This document shows, piece by piece, positions 1-11,499 of a stretch of DNA of 64,000 nucleotides. The notes beneath the pieces are model-generated. The model saw only the letters and a program-made list of their open reading frames with translations, made no database searches and was not told the origin of the DNA. The stretch comes from Ustilago trichophora (lineage: Eukaryota > Basidiomycota > Ustilaginomycetes > Ustilaginales > Ustilaginaceae): positions 496,001 to 560,000 of the forward strand of contig OOIN01000025.1 of NCBI GenBank assembly GCA_900323505.1, in the 5' to 3' direction. Position 1 is the first letter of the stretch; every line of letters starts with the position of its first letter. A program made the position numbers and the translations under genes.

Positions 1-1
1 T

Positions 2-1538
2 CACCTTGTGGTCGAAACTCGTCTTGCGCACCAAACGAGGCAGGAAACCGTATTCGGGATGCTGGTTGGCAGCGATGCCGACAAAGTCGCCGATGCCGGG
101 AATGCTGTCCAATGTCGAGAAGGGGGCGCCAAAGCTGTTGGCAGCGCCAATCGAAGCCATGTCTAGACTCGACTTCTTGGCTTCAGCCGCTTTCGTCGAT
201 GCTTCGGCGGCTGCATACCATGCGTCGAGATCAGCGCCGAAGAGATCCGTGTGCGCGGCTTTGCGGAAGGCGGTTTGGATGCTGGCCTTGCGTACGGCAC
301 TCGCTGTCCTTCGTGAGCTGCCAGGTGCTGCCGAGCCGATATCGAAGCTTCCGCTGGCTTCCGAAGCCATCATGCCTGGCATCTGGAAGCCTTCACCAGC
401 CTGTCCGTTCGATCGGAGCAGATCAGCAAAGTCGTCGGTGTCGAGTGCGCTGTCGAAAGCGCCGTAGGCGTCGGTATCGTCAAAGGCTGCGAGGTCGGCA
501 AAGTCGAAGGCTCCTGTAGCATTGGCATTGGGTGCGGAGCGGCTGAAGAGGCTGGCGCCGTCCATGAGACCTTCGTCGTCGATGGTGTCCAGACGCATGG
601 GCGCACGAGATCGCGATCGGCTGGCTCCGCGCCAGTCGACATCCATGGCGCTCACCGAGCGTGATCGAGAGCGGCTCTTGCTCTTCATCCTCCAGTCTAC
701 AATGTCGACTGCACCGGCAGGCGTTGCTGCGCTTTCTGGTGTCCTTGGGCTGCGTCCACGACGTCCACGCTCCTCCTCCTCCTGCTGGATCACTTCGGCG
801 AAACGCGTCTTGCCTTTAGCGCGAGAATGTGATTCAGCTCCGTCGCCACCTTCTGGCTGAATGGCGGTGAAACCTCCTGCAAAAGCGGCGGCTTCGCCGG
901 CGAACGAGCCACTGCTCCTTCGAGACCCAGTGGCCGACTTGGAGGAAAGCGTTGGCGAATGCCGCGCGCTGGATGCATGGCTTCTGCTTGCATTTGATTG
1001 CACTTCGAGCGCTGCTTTGGCCTCTGCAGCCTCTTGCTCTTTCTTCTTGCGGAGCGTCATGGCCATCATTCTCCATGTGAGGTTCTCCATACGAGCACCG
1101 TTGGGCAGCTGTGATCGTTGCTTGGCATACATCTTCCAGACCTGTGTTGCGAGTGGATCCTTTTTGGACATCTCGTCGGGGTCCAAGTCTTGATCTTCAG
1201 CCTCATCCTCGGCACCTGCAGACCCTCGGCGACTCATGTTGAGCTTTCCTGGTATGGCTGCCATGTCTAGCTCATCCGGCAGACCGGTGCTCTGGCGAGA
1301 TCGGGTCTCTGCCGTGGATTGGCGGCCAACACTGCCGCGCTGCTGCCCTGCTACACCCATGCTTTGTGCAATCGGCCCTGGCGCCGCCACCGCAGCTGCT
1401 GAGGCTGCTGCTGGGGCTGCAAAGAAGCCAGCAAAGTCCGACGACACTGCCTCGGGAGACAAGAGTGTTTCTGGTGCACCGCGATAGCTGCTAAACTGTG
1501 GTTGCTGCTGGGCAAGGTGCAACATTGGTTGCTGCTGA

Positions 1539-1573
<35 letters not shown>

Positions 1574-2269
1574 ATGTTGTCGCCCTTGTTGATGGGCAGA
1601 ATGCTGAAAGCCGGTCGGAGGCATCATTGAAGTCGGCTGCGGCACATACGAGTTTTGCGGGGTCGGTGCAAAATGGACACCGGGCTGGTTGGTCCATGAG
1701 CCCGGAGTTGGTGCGGCGCTGTGATGAGCGCTACCGTGGGGTGGAGGGACGAATCCATTCTGCGTTCGATAGCTGCCATATGTAGAACCGTACTCTGCGC
1801 CCATCTGGCTTGGATCTGGATGCTGGCCCTGGCTGAGGCCGTGGGCATTGTGGGCCATGCCAATGGATATGGAGTGTCCACCTCGAGAAGGCGAAGAAGA
1901 TCGAGAGGGACCTGCACTGGGGGCAGCCGAATGCGGGTTGGTAGCGTATCCGCTCGTCCTGCGGCTGTGAGCTTGACTGACATACGATCCATATGGTTGT
2001 ATCTGGGCGGCGGCGGCTCCGAAGCTGCCCTGATGAGCAAACGTTGGACGCGCACCGGATTCCGAACCAGGCGCGCCGGTAAATGTGAACGGCGAGCCAG
2101 GTCCGGGGAAGGCTGGTGAAGGAAGAGCCGAGCCGCTTGGCGTGTGGGCTGCACTGTTGCCGGATTGCTGCTCGTTGCTCGAGATGCTTTCCATCTGCTG
2201 GCGTGCCAAATGTTGCTGCATCGCCTGAGAGAGCAGCGACAATTGAGGTGCGGATGGATCTTGCGACAT
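2..2269 (-). CDS. nit2: GATA-type nitrogen regulator Nit2/AreA-like, N-terminal 756 residues (partial)
   Basis: The minus frame is open from ATG at 2269 to the window edge, so the C-terminus, including the expected GATA zinc finger, is missing. The protein is Ser/Pro/Gln-rich with a poly-Gln tract (about 1541-1576). Near residue 370 is the block [20 protein letters not shown] followed by TWRMMA, which I recognise as the conserved N-terminal domain (DUF1752 type) of AreA/Nit2/Gaf1 GATA factors. An SR-rich stretch lies near 620-690. The last visible residues carry VRKTSFDH, a motif that in AreA-type factors lies between this domain and the zinc finger. The known family role is activation of genes for secondary nitrogen sources. 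The start is the first ATG of the open frame. A possible leader intron donor (GTAAGC on the minus strand, 3300-3295) lies upstream. The family assignment rests on two motifs; the DNA-binding domain itself is not visible. Confidence 0.75.
1541..1576 (-). repeat. CAG/CAA trinucleotide repeat encoding poly-Gln in the GATA factor
   Basis: Alternating ttg/ctg on the plus strand reads as an in-frame run of glutamines, bounded by His codons, in the minus-strand gene. The mix of CAA and CAG should make it less slippery than a pure repeat. Poly-Gln tracts are common in fungal transcription factors. Confidence 0.85.
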
Positions 2270-3780
2270 GGTTGCAGTGCAAGCTATGCGGCTGTGACCG
2301 GAGCCGGTACCGGAGAGCGAATACTGGCCGTCAGCCCCGGGAGGAGTGGGAGGTTTGCTCTCGTTTGGGTCGTCGTAACACGATAAGGGCCGAGTGCTTC
2401 GAGCGCTAGCCAGTTGAGTTTGATGCGTGAGGTGAGATGCGACTTCTTGACCGAGTGCCGTAGCCGTTGCTTTGTCGAGTCTTAGTTCTGGCTTGACTTC
2501 GCGAAAGTCTGAGAGCGGCGTTTGGCACACAAGATGTCTAGGAGGAAAAGAGTCTTCTGTGAGCGGCGTCGTAGTCCCGGATTGAGGAGGCGTGCCAGGT
2601 AGGAGGATGGGGAATCGAAGCATCGAGGTTGAGAATCGACGATCGTCCGAATCCGACAGAGACGGGACAGGAGCAGAATGAGAGTCGTTGCGAGGTTTAG
2701 CGGTTTAGGTAGGGAGTGGAGGGGAATGAGCCAATGTTAAGAAGACAGGGACGGGCGAATCAGTATGGTAGGCCACAATTGAGACGGATGCAAGCCTTGA
2801 AATCACAATGAGCGGATGATGACAAGGATGATGCTGGATGGGTTGGCGCTGTCGATGAGAAGACGACGGCAAGCGTGCTGGTACGGGCCGGTCGGCTTCG
2901 GTGGAGACTGGTCACTGCGAGAAGATGCTGGGCAAATGGCTAACAATGTCGAATGGGGTTTTTCGTCATAGGGCGTTTTGGGGTCGTGGATGTTGATGAT
3001 GGCCGATGTTGGAGGATCAGAGCCGATGAGCCCGAAAAAGAGCGCCAGAGACAAGATGAAGACGTCAAACCCCTCCGGTGAGAGTGTGCTGAATAGGTAG
3101 AGATGCCTGCTGACAAATAGCGTCGACACTTGTCCAGGATGGAGAAGAGCTGTATCGTTGAGGCGAGCAAGATGATCGATGGGATAGCTCGATCGTCGAC
3201 GGAGGGGAGCTCAAGGTTCGGGAAGCTGCACGGTGATGGCGATTGACGAAGGGGTGATGGAGAGTGGAAGGGAGATGATGTCGAGAGGCTTTTTGCTTAC
3301 CTTTGAGAAAGAATGACTATCGGCAGAAACCGGTGTGCCGGGGAGCAACGATGAATGGATGCAGAGCAGAGGTGTATGTGTGTGCGTGTGTGTGTGTGTG
3401 GTGATATTCTGCCGGCGGCGGATTTGGGTGGCGAGGGTGGCTGAGTGCCCCAACAACGAGCGTTGGAGGAAGTCAAGGTAGAGTGTCGGTGGTGAAACGA
3501 GAATTTGAGTCAGATTTGGGTGGGGGACTAAGCGGAGGAGAGGGAGAGAAGGGAGGGAGGGTAAGAGAGAGAGAGAGTGCGTAGGTGATGGCGACCGACT
3601 GCGTGAAATGGCACACACAATCAGAAGAAGCGCAATCTGGTGGAATTACCGAAGAGCAAAAGCGCGAGATCGGGGGAAAGTGTTGGCTCGACAAGCTCGG
3701 AAGCGGAGATCATCCGTCAAAGGAGGCAAAGATCAAGTCGATGAAAGCCAAAAAGGGGACGAGATGTCGGTCGATAGGAT
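2270..3780. other. Intergenic/5' leader region of the GATA factor gene
   Basis: No coding frame is convincing. The stretch holds a (TG)n-like microsatellite at about 3370-3401 and a candidate 5'-leader intron donor on the minus strand at 3300-3295. It is probably the promoter and long leader of the minus-strand GATA factor. Confidence 0.5.
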
Positions 3781-3811
3781 GCGCAGCAATTGCGATGGAG
3801 GAGGGAGACTC

Positions 3812-3813
<2 letters not shown>

Positions 3814-3865
<52 letters not shown>
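3814..3865. repeat. (GA)n dinucleotide microsatellite
   Basis: About 26 copies of GA/AG without interruption, followed by degenerate GACA/GAGA. The ORFs that run through it read alternating Arg-Glu and are low-complexity artefacts. Confidence 0.95.
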
Positions 3866-3873
<8 letters not shown>

Positions 3874-3983
3874 GAGAGGGTCCCGACAGGTCACTGCTGA
3901 AACAGCCAGCCAGTCAGCCAGTCAATCTTGCGTGGGAGAAGCTGAGCAGCAGAAATCACCACACTGGACCCACCACGGAAAGC

Positions 3984-3984
<1 letters not shown>

Positions 3985-4059
<75 letters not shown>
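3985..4059. repeat. Poly-A tract of 75 bases
   Basis: An unbroken run of A. The exact length may be an assembly estimate. No transposon ORF or duplicated flank was seen beside it, so it is listed as a homopolymer only. Confidence 0.95.
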
Positions 4060-4061
<2 letters not shown>

Positions 4062-7008
4062 AGAGTCCAATTTTGTGAGAATTGCGAGGAGAAAGAAAGA
4101 GAAAGAGAGAGCGACTCTGCAACTCTGAGCATCTGCACCGCACGGAAGCGGTCGTGGCGGCCGAACCGAAAGTTGTGAAATTGATCCGATTTTTGGTCCC
4201 CTTTCACTCTTTCTCTCTCCGAGATTCTTGGGTGTTGCAGCAGACGGTACGTCCTCTGAACATGCGGCAGCAGGCACTCACTCACTCACTCTGCAAACAC
4301 ACACCACAACATGCAACAGCGACACAGTGCATGGTCAGTGCATTCTGGCGTCTCACATCAGAGCAGCATCCACCATACTGTACTCCGCTATTCCTTTGAC
4401 CCACGTCCTGTCTGAACGGCAAATGCAAATGCAGGTCCACTCGAGTCGAGCGTGGGAGTCGTCTCAGAAAAAAAAAGAATTTAGTGGGCTGATGGTCGTT
4501 GGAGTGCCGGCAGAGCCGAACATCGGCCACAATGGACTGGAACGGCAGCGAACGGAGCAGCCCACCGACACCTCTGCCGAGTTGGAGCGGTCAAAGCACA
4601 ATGAGCGGAGGGCAGAGATATTCAGAGTACGAGTCATATGCCACGCACCCATTTCTGAGCGTCGGTGAGGCCATGTGTTTAAACAGAAACTTCAGCCAGT
4701 GTAGGTAGCAACGTGCGATTCTCAACGGACCGACACCTGGAAGTGAGATGTCTCACAGAAGCGCGGTACGGTGTGGCACAAAGCGAAGAGATCGGATCGA
4801 GATCGATTGTGTACAGCAGTTGGAGCAGCGAGCGAAAGATGAGGGTCCAAGCGCGAGCAACCTACAGAACATCAAAAAGAAAAACCTAGTTCGCTCGTGA
4901 GAACGACAGTATCGGTTTTTGCGCTCTTTCGAGACCCTGACTCACGTATCGAATCCACACGCCGGTCACATTGATGTGCAGCCTGATGTAACTGTAGCTA
5001 CTGTCGGATGGCTGTGAAGGCTAGCAATGAACAGAGCCTGCCAAACCTAAATCTGCCGTGCATACGAGCCAAGAAGGAGAGCTGGCGTTGCTGCCTGGTT
5101 TGAATCGATCCGCGAGCGAGGTTCGGTCCGGCAGAGAACCAGATTCACGGGTTAAAGAAGAAAGAGAAGACAAAAAAAAGGGTTTCCACCAGCAACCGGA
5201 GTCGAACGGCGTGTGGTTAGAGAAATGCTTTTGAAAATGGCCTCTTTTACCAAATAAAAATAAAAGGTCTGAAGCGGATGCCTCATCAGCAGCCTCGGTA
5301 CCAGAGTCTCGGGAAAAAAAAAAAAGAACATCACACCAACCAGATGTCTGACATGATGAATATATTATCGGAATGAGGTACACCACAGGTGTGCTGCTGC
5401 ATTCAAAGGTGACCTTGGCCTTTTTTGTTGCTCCGATAAACTCGCGAGTCAGGCCGAGAAAGGCCCGCGGGCAATATGCACACACGCAAAGGCGGCATCA
5501 TCACTTTTCCCTAAATCGAAAAACCTGCCCCAAAGCCTCCTCATAATGCTTCTGCTTCTCACAATGATGGCACTTCGAACGCAGCCATGTAGTCATCCTA
5601 TGACTTGTCGAGACAGCCGAAAATGATGGGAAGAGCCGAAATGTGATCTGTATGAGCCTGCGGTGGCTTGAGTGATTCGTAGCGAGCCCGATGCAGGCAC
5701 ACAGCACGGACAGTAGTACAGTAGGCCAGGTGTCGAGATGTGATGCTTTGTTCTCGGCAATGTCTGTGTAGTGCTCCTTGCGTGGTGTTGAATAACTACA
5801 TTTCAGGAGCGGTCCAATGATCAGGGTTCAACACAATGTGCCTCGGGTCATCCTTTCTGTCCAAGCCACCTATGAGCTTTCGAATTGATTACTGCTTTTC
5901 ATATGATTGGTCAACCATGATAACATCATCGTTCCATCGCTCTCTAATGTGAAGGCTTCTTTCGGCGGAAGCGCCGTTCACCAACGCTCAGTTTCTAGCT
6001 CTTGATGCACGGTCAACCTTCGGTCTTGGCATCAACAAGTGTCATCAAATCGATGATGGATTCGAGACGCGAGGATTTCGTTGTAGATACAGTAGATGGA
6101 CAATCTAACCGAAATGCTCTTTCTCGAACCACCGGTCAACATTGTCCCCAATCGAGTCAAGAGAGGTAGAGTGATGGACCTTCCGGTCTTGGCCGAAGCC
6201 GGACGTTGAGCTTGAAGAGTGTCAACCCAGATTTTGCGGATGGGATTCAACAGCGACCGAGATATCCGTTGTTTTTGCCTGTCTGATCTTCTTTCTATGA
6301 TATTGCACCGGGTGATCTTTGTTCACGCTGACCTTTCGCTCATCTCAAAGCTCCATCACTTCAACCCTTTCTCTCTGTCTGTGTTGCCTTGACTCCCAAG
6401 CCAAGCACCAGCAAACTGTAAACCAGAAGCAGTTCCTGAGAATACACCATCGTCTACAGCACTGGCGGGCAAAGTACAGTAAGTAGGTCGTCAAGACAAG
6501 GAGGGCGAGCTTTCTTTTGCTGGGATTAAAATTGGTGAATTCTGATTGGCTCGATAAACCTCGCCTCTCGAAGAAAAGTGCGAGAGATAAGAAAATGACA
6601 CTCGCATACACATTGCACCCAGACTTCTCCCCGCCTACAATACACGCGGTTTACTCTTAGAGCAACAAATTGCCCGCGCCACAAATCGGCGAATTTTATT
6701 CTCCTCGCCTTTTCCCCCACCCTCATCATCATCCATTTTCAAAATCAATTCTCCTCCTCTCTTTTCACACACACACAGACTACATCACTCCAATCACCGA
6801 TGCATAAGTGACAGTCTTTTCTTCAAATCAGATCGCCATCCTCGATTCCCACCATCTCGATGTGCCAGATGTTTGGATATCCACAGGCTCGTACTCAAGG
6901 CTTGAAAAGGCACAGAAGAGTGGAGAAAGTATAGTTCTAGTCTATATTGCTGCTATCGAGTCTATGTGCATATGAAACAAAACGTGAGATGAAATCGACA
7001 AGATGCGT
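4060..7008. other. Gene-free stretch between the GATA factor and eEF3
   Basis: Only short overlapping frames without domain or codon-bias support are seen on either strand. AT-rich, CT-rich and purine-rich patches alternate. The last few hundred bases are presumably the 3' UTR of the minus-strand eEF3 gene. No tRNA or repeat family was recognised. Confidence 0.6.
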
Positions 7009-10000
7009 TTACTCGTCATCGGTATCGGGTTCACGGTCACCACCGTAGGTGAGCCAGCGGCTCAGACGCAGACGACGACGTTCTTCCTGTGCCTTCTTCT
7101 CGTTACGAGTGAGCTTCTTCTTGCCCTTCTTGGCCTTGAACTTGGTCATGTCCTGGTCGCCCTCATCTCCCGAGCCGGCCGGTGTAGGCGCAGCCGACGA
7201 CACAGGAGTGCCGGCCTTGGATGCGAGACGCGAAGCAGCCGTGCTACCGGGCATGGGGGTACCAGGAACCGAGGCGCCAGGAGTGGATGCGTTCTCCATC
7301 TCGTCCAAGAAGGCTCCCTCGGCAACGTTGCCCTTATTCCTCGAAGTGATACGACCGTGGTCGACGTTCCAGATTTCGGGGCAGAGCGCACCGACAAACT
7401 CCATGTTGTGCGAGATGATGACCACGGCACCCGCCCAGTCGCGAATGGCGGTGGCCAAACCACCGAGCGCATCACGATCCAAGTAGTTGGTAGGCTCGTC
7501 GAGCACCAGAACCTGGGGGTTGTTCCACATGGCGGCCGCAAGCACGACCTTGACCTTTTGACCACCCGAGTAGCCGCCAACGGCGTGGTGCTGAGCAATC
7601 TCGCCCTGCAGACCAACCGCCTCGAGATGCTGTCGGATGAGCTTGACGCTGATCTCGCGCGAACCGGCACCTTCACGCGAGGCCTCGAAATCGTCAAACT
7701 GCTGCACGAGCTTGCTGAATCCGAGCTCGAGCAGACGCTCGCGCGGGATCCATGCATTGTGCCTGTGCTCGTATCCGATCCACTTGATCTCGTACTGGTA
7801 CGACTTTTTCAGCTTCTGTCGTCCAACAATGTACTCGACCCTGCGCGACTCGCCGGTGGTCGACTTGATGGGCGTCTCCATCTGCGCCTTCTCCTCGTCG
7901 GTCATTTTACGCGAAGCCTTCTCGGTCATCTCTCGATCGTGACCGTCCTGGTATCGCCAGGCGATGTACTCGACGGCGGTCTTCTCGAGATGCTGCTCCA
8001 AGTGGTGGAAGGCGTGCTGGGCCATCATGGCAATACGCAAGTTGGGGTGCTTCTCCACCTTACCCGTCTGAGGCACAAATTCACCGGTGAGCACCTTGAT
8101 GAGCGTACTCTTACCAGCACCATTGGGACCGAGGACACCGACTCGGCTCGACAGGCTGATGGCACACGACGTGTCGTTGAGCGATGGCTTGGACATGCCA
8201 GGATAAGTGAAAGTACAGCCGGACATCTTGAGGATGGTACGTGTGTTGGAGCGCACACCCATGAGGGAACCGGGAGGAGGGAAGGAGAATTTGACTGTGG
8301 TGGCGGCAAGCGAGTAGTAAGCCTTGGCTTCGGGCTTGGTCTTGACAAAGTCGGAAAGGTTGCCCTTGTAGTATCGCAGCTTCTTCTTCTCGTAGTGGAT
8401 GATATCAGTGCAGACGTTGTCGAGGAATCCAGAGTCGTGCGAGACGGTGACGACAGTGATCTGGTTGTTGGTGACGAGGAAGTTCTCGAGCCAGGCGATG
8501 GAAGCGACGTCGAGATGGTTGGTGGGCTCGTCGAGCAGGTAGACGACGGCATCCGAAAGCATGGCACGAGCGAGCTCGAGCTTCATCTTCCAACCACCGG
8601 AAAGCGAAGCGACGGGGTTCTTCTGCTTCTCGTCGTCGAAACCGACCTCACGCAGCTTGTCGGCGACCTCTTCGCGCGACTTGCCGACGAGCTTCTTGTC
8701 GTTGGCGATAAAGTCGATGATGGGAGTGTTGCCATCCTCACCCTGGAGACTGTGCTCGACCATGAGGGTACGAACCTCGTCCTGCGAAGGATAGCCTTCG
8801 ACCTTGCCATCGCGCATGGCCTTGAGCAGTGTCGACTTACCGCTACCGTTGGCAGCGACGATACCGTATCGGTGACCGCGGTAGAGCTTGAGTGTGGTGT
8901 GATTGAGCAAGAGCAGACCACCGTAGGCGAGCGAGAACTCGGTACGGCAAAGGCACTCGCCAGCTTCGTCGTCATCCTCCTCCTCAGAGTTTCCGAAGCG
9001 AGCCTTGTCGAGCTCGATGTAGGTCTTGCGGAGCTCTGCAGTAGCGGCTTGAGCGGCTTCGGCGTCAGTGCAGATCCTGCGAAGGTAAGGCTGGACGTAG
9101 ACGTCGTCCCAAGCGCCGGCGTGGAGGACACGCTTGTTGGCAAGACGGGCGATGGACTTGGCGAGGTATTCGAGGCCAGTAAGGGCGAAGGCGTCGCTCT
9201 TGACGTTGGCGTGCTCCTCAGGAACACGAGACTGGACGGCGGCGATGATGGCATCGAGGGCAGCAGCGCGCTGCTGGTCAAAGACCTTCTTTGGGTCCTC
9301 GGTGGCGGCGCTGGCGCCGACGGCAGCAGTAGCGGCGGTGAGAGTGTCGAGAGCGCTCTTGGCGTGCTCACGGACTTCAGGGAAAGAGGCACCCTTCTCG
9401 ATACGCTCGACACCGGGGGTGAGCTCGGGCAAGAACTTGGCGGCCTCGTGGGGGTCTCGGACAAGTTTGCAAAGGTTGTCAACGACAACGACGGCCTGTC
9501 GCTGGACGTTCTGGGAGCGCTCGTTGAGCGCACGGGCAAGCAAAGGGACCATGACGGCAAGGGCAGGGCCGGTAACCTCGGCGACGAAGGTGGTACCCGA
9601 GAGCTTCTTGATGCATTCTGGCACAGCGTCGGGCTGAGCCATGCAGCCAACGAGGTCAGGAATGAAGGGCTTGATGTCCTTATTGTCGAGGCAGGCTTCG
9701 CAGACCTTGATGGCGGTCTTTCTTGCCTGTTTGGAGATCTCTGCCTTGGTCTCGTGCATGGCCTTGGTGAGGTATGGAATGAGCTCGACGAGTTCGTCAC
9801 CGATCTGCTCACTGGCGGAGGCACTGAGACGGCCGAGGAGCTTGAGAGCGCCTACCTTGGCCTGCCACTTTGCGCTACCCGAACCGAGAACCTCGTAGAG
9901 GGTTGCGAGGAACTCGGGAGCAGCCTCGGGAGGGACGAGAGAGAGGAGGGAGCCAGCAGCAGTCTCGGCAGCTTGACGAACGACATCGCCCTTGTCTGCG

Positions 10001-10302
10001 TAGAGCTCGAGGATAGCGGGGAGAGTGTTGAGGAGCCATGGCTCAGCGCCAAGGGGGCTGGGGGCGTTCTTGCCGCCGACCTTGACAAAGATGGCATCGA
10101 GACCGATGGCAGCGGCCTCACGCTCGTAGCCACTCTTCTTGTTCTTGGAAGCCTTGACGAGGCTGTCGAGGATGCCCTCGGACTGGACAACGCGGAGGCC
10201 GTTGTCGTTGACGTACGCGGCGAGCTTTTCTGCGGCAGCGTAGCATTCCTCGGCGGAGGGAGCCTTGTAAAGGCCTTCAAGAGCCTGTGATGCGCCCGAC
10301 AT
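7009..10302 (-). CDS. tef3: Translation elongation factor 3 (eEF3), ABC-F type ATPase
   Basis: A single-exon 1097-residue protein. eEF3 is the fungal ribosome-associated ATPase that promotes E-site tRNA release during elongation. The N-terminal 320 or so residues are helical HEAT-type repeats. ABC domain 1 has Walker A ANGSGKST (about residue 490), signature LSGGWKMKLELARA and Walker B LLDEPTNHLD (about 590). ABC domain 2 has GPNGAGKST (about 724), YSGGQKVK and LVLDEPTNYLD (about 935). Between the domain-2 Walker A and signature is the chromodomain-like insertion typical of eEF3 (VEYIVGRQ...YEIKWIGYEHRHNAWIP). The tail is Lys/Arg-rich (KAKKGKKKLTRNEKK), as expected for ribosome binding. Length fits the family (about 1040-1100). 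The start is the first ATG, followed by conserved-looking sequence. It is divergent from the Sfi1-like gene across 1.2 kb. A 1095-codon open frame on the opposite strand is a codon-bias shadow. Confidence 0.97.
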   Translation of the reverse strand: MSGASQALEGLYKAPSAEECYAAAEKLAAYVNDNGLRVVQSEGILDSLVKASKNKKSGYEREAAAIGLDAIFVKVGGKNAPSPLGAEPWLLNTLPAILELYADKGDVVRQAAETAAGSLLSLVPPEAAPEFLATLYEVLGSGSAKWQAKVGALKLLGRLSASASEQIGDELVELIPYLTKAMHETKAEISKQARKTAIKVCEACLDNKDIKPFIPDLVGCMAQPDAVPECIKKLSGTTFVAEVTGPALAVMVPLLARALNERSQNVQRQAVVVVDNLCKLVRDPHEAAKFLPELTPGVERIEKGASFPEVREHAKSALDTLTAATAAVGASAATEDPKKVFDQQRAAALDAIIAAVQSRVPEEHANVKSDAFALTGLEYLAKSIARLANKRVLHAGAWDDVYVQPYLRRICTDAEAAQAATAELRKTYIELDKARFGNSEEEDDDEAGECLCRTEFSLAYGGLLLLNHTTLKLYRGHRYGIVAANGSGKSTLLKAMRDGKVEGYPSQDEVRTLMVEHSLQGEDGNTPIIDFIANDKKLVGKSREEVADKLREVGFDDEKQKNPVASLSGGWKMKLELARAMLSDAVVYLLDEPTNHLDVASIAWLENFLVTNNQITVVTVSHDSGFLDNVCTDIIHYEKKKLRYYKGNLSDFVKTKPEAKAYYSLAATTVKFSFPPPGSLMGVRSNTRTILKMSGCTFTYPGMSKPSLNDTSCAISLSSRVGVLGPNGAGKSTLIKVLTGEFVPQTGKVEKHPNLRIAMMAQHAFHHLEQHLEKTAVEYIAWRYQDGHDREMTEKASRKMTDEEKAQMETPIKSTTGESRRVEYIVGRQKLKKSYQYEIKWIGYEHRHNAWIPRERLLELGFSKLVQQFDDFEASREGAGSREISVKLIRQHLEAVGLQGEIAQHHAVGGYSGGQKVKVVLAAAMWNNPQVLVLDEPTNYLDRDALGGLATAIRDWAGAVVIISHNMEFVGALCPEIWNVDHGRITSRNKGNVAEGAFLDEMENASTPGASVPGTPMPGSTAASRLASKAGTPVSSAAPTPAGSGDEGDQDMTKFKAKKGKKKLTRNEKKAQEERRRLRLSRWLTYGGDREPDTDDE

Positions 10303-11499
10303 GATTGTGTCTCTTGGCGCTTTTGGGAGGGAAAAGGGAAGAAGTGGAAACGAGGTGTCGTGTAGAAGTGTTTGTGGGTAGCAATCCCGTGAATGGGTTT
10401 GAGAGTAAACGATTCTATGTCTCTCAAAGGGTATCGATGAAAATGGAAGAAGAAGTTCGCCTCGTAGGAGATGAAGAGGGCTAGATCCGTTCCGAAGAGG
10501 GTGGGCGGATGCGTTATCGATGTTCAGCTAGAAAAGCACGCTGAACGTGTTTGATGAAGCCGAAACCAAGGAGTGGTGGTAGATAGGTATAAAGGGAACG
10601 AGACAGATGGTCGCCGTCTAAGGAAGACGAAAGGCGAAGTTATAGACTGTCCGGACTGTCGATAGACGCAGATGAGGGTGAGAAGGAAAGGAGTAGGGTT
10701 GACAATGGATGCAAATCTACATACAGTAGCCCAGAGCGAGAGTACAGTATGTGTACCAAGTGTGGGAGGACTGAGCATTTGGCACGCTGCAAGAAATTTT
10801 TCAAGGAAATTTTGCGATCTTCTTGTTTCGTGTGTTGAATTTCTTCTCCTTTGTAGCCGCACGTTCCCACCTGTTGCCCTTCGGCCCTCCTCTCAAAATT
10901 TGTGGGTTTCAAATCCGACACGACAAAAGCAGCAAAAAGGGTCCATCTCTCCCTCTCTTGGAAGGACTTTTGATCCGATCGGGGAAACCGATGAGGGACG
11001 GATCGGCACGCGACGCGACTTGCACTCTGCAACTCTGTCAGCCACCAAAAAAAAAAAGTGTTGGTCTTTGGCTCATTTGCTGCAAAGAAGCCAGGCAAAG
11101 ACCCTTAATTGTGCAGTCTCTAGTTGAGTGAATGCTGCCGATGCTGAACGGCAACGGCAACGTTAAGGTTTCGTTGTTACCTTTAGCTCTTTTTCCACTG
11201 CCTCTCTCTATCTCTGTCTTTCTCTCAGACTTTGGCTGTGTGTCGACACTCGCCTTGTTGGCTTTCGATCTCGATCTCGATCTCGACCTTGAGGATCAGA
11301 CCTTTCCCACGGCTCCATCCAGGCTCGTTGCTAATCCCTCACACAGCCGGACGAACATCTCTGCTGTTCATCATCAACAACACCAACACCGACATGCCTC
11401 TCTTCTCCACACGGTCATGAGGGTCAACGGACCGGCAGCTCCGACACCTTGTAGAAGTCATTTCCTCTGACGCAAATACAGCTCGTCTGCTTCCTCATC
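10303..11499. promoter_or_regulatory. Divergent intergenic region, eEF3 / Sfi1 promoters
   Basis: 1.2 kb between two divergent genes. It contains a pyrimidine-rich stretch with CTCTCTC and CGATCTCGATCT repeats just upstream of the Sfi1-like start (about 11200-11290). Both promoters must lie here; no specific operator can be named. Confidence 0.6.

Noticed and set aside
3585..4178. ORFs of 156-197 residues with Arg-Glu and poly-Lys or poly-Phe runs
   Set aside because: They consist of the GA microsatellite and the poly-A tract read in frame; no gene structure.
5150..5330. tRNA-like GTTCGACTCC on the minus strand
   Set aside because: The T-stem does not pair (C-C mismatch beside the loop) and no D-arm or anticodon stem can be drawn upstream.
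7003..10290. 1095-codon open frame on the plus strand, antisense to eEF3
   Set aside because: It mirrors a highly codon-biased gene with C/G third positions, which suppresses stops on the opposite strand. The translation has no recognisable domain, and eEF3 fully explains the region.
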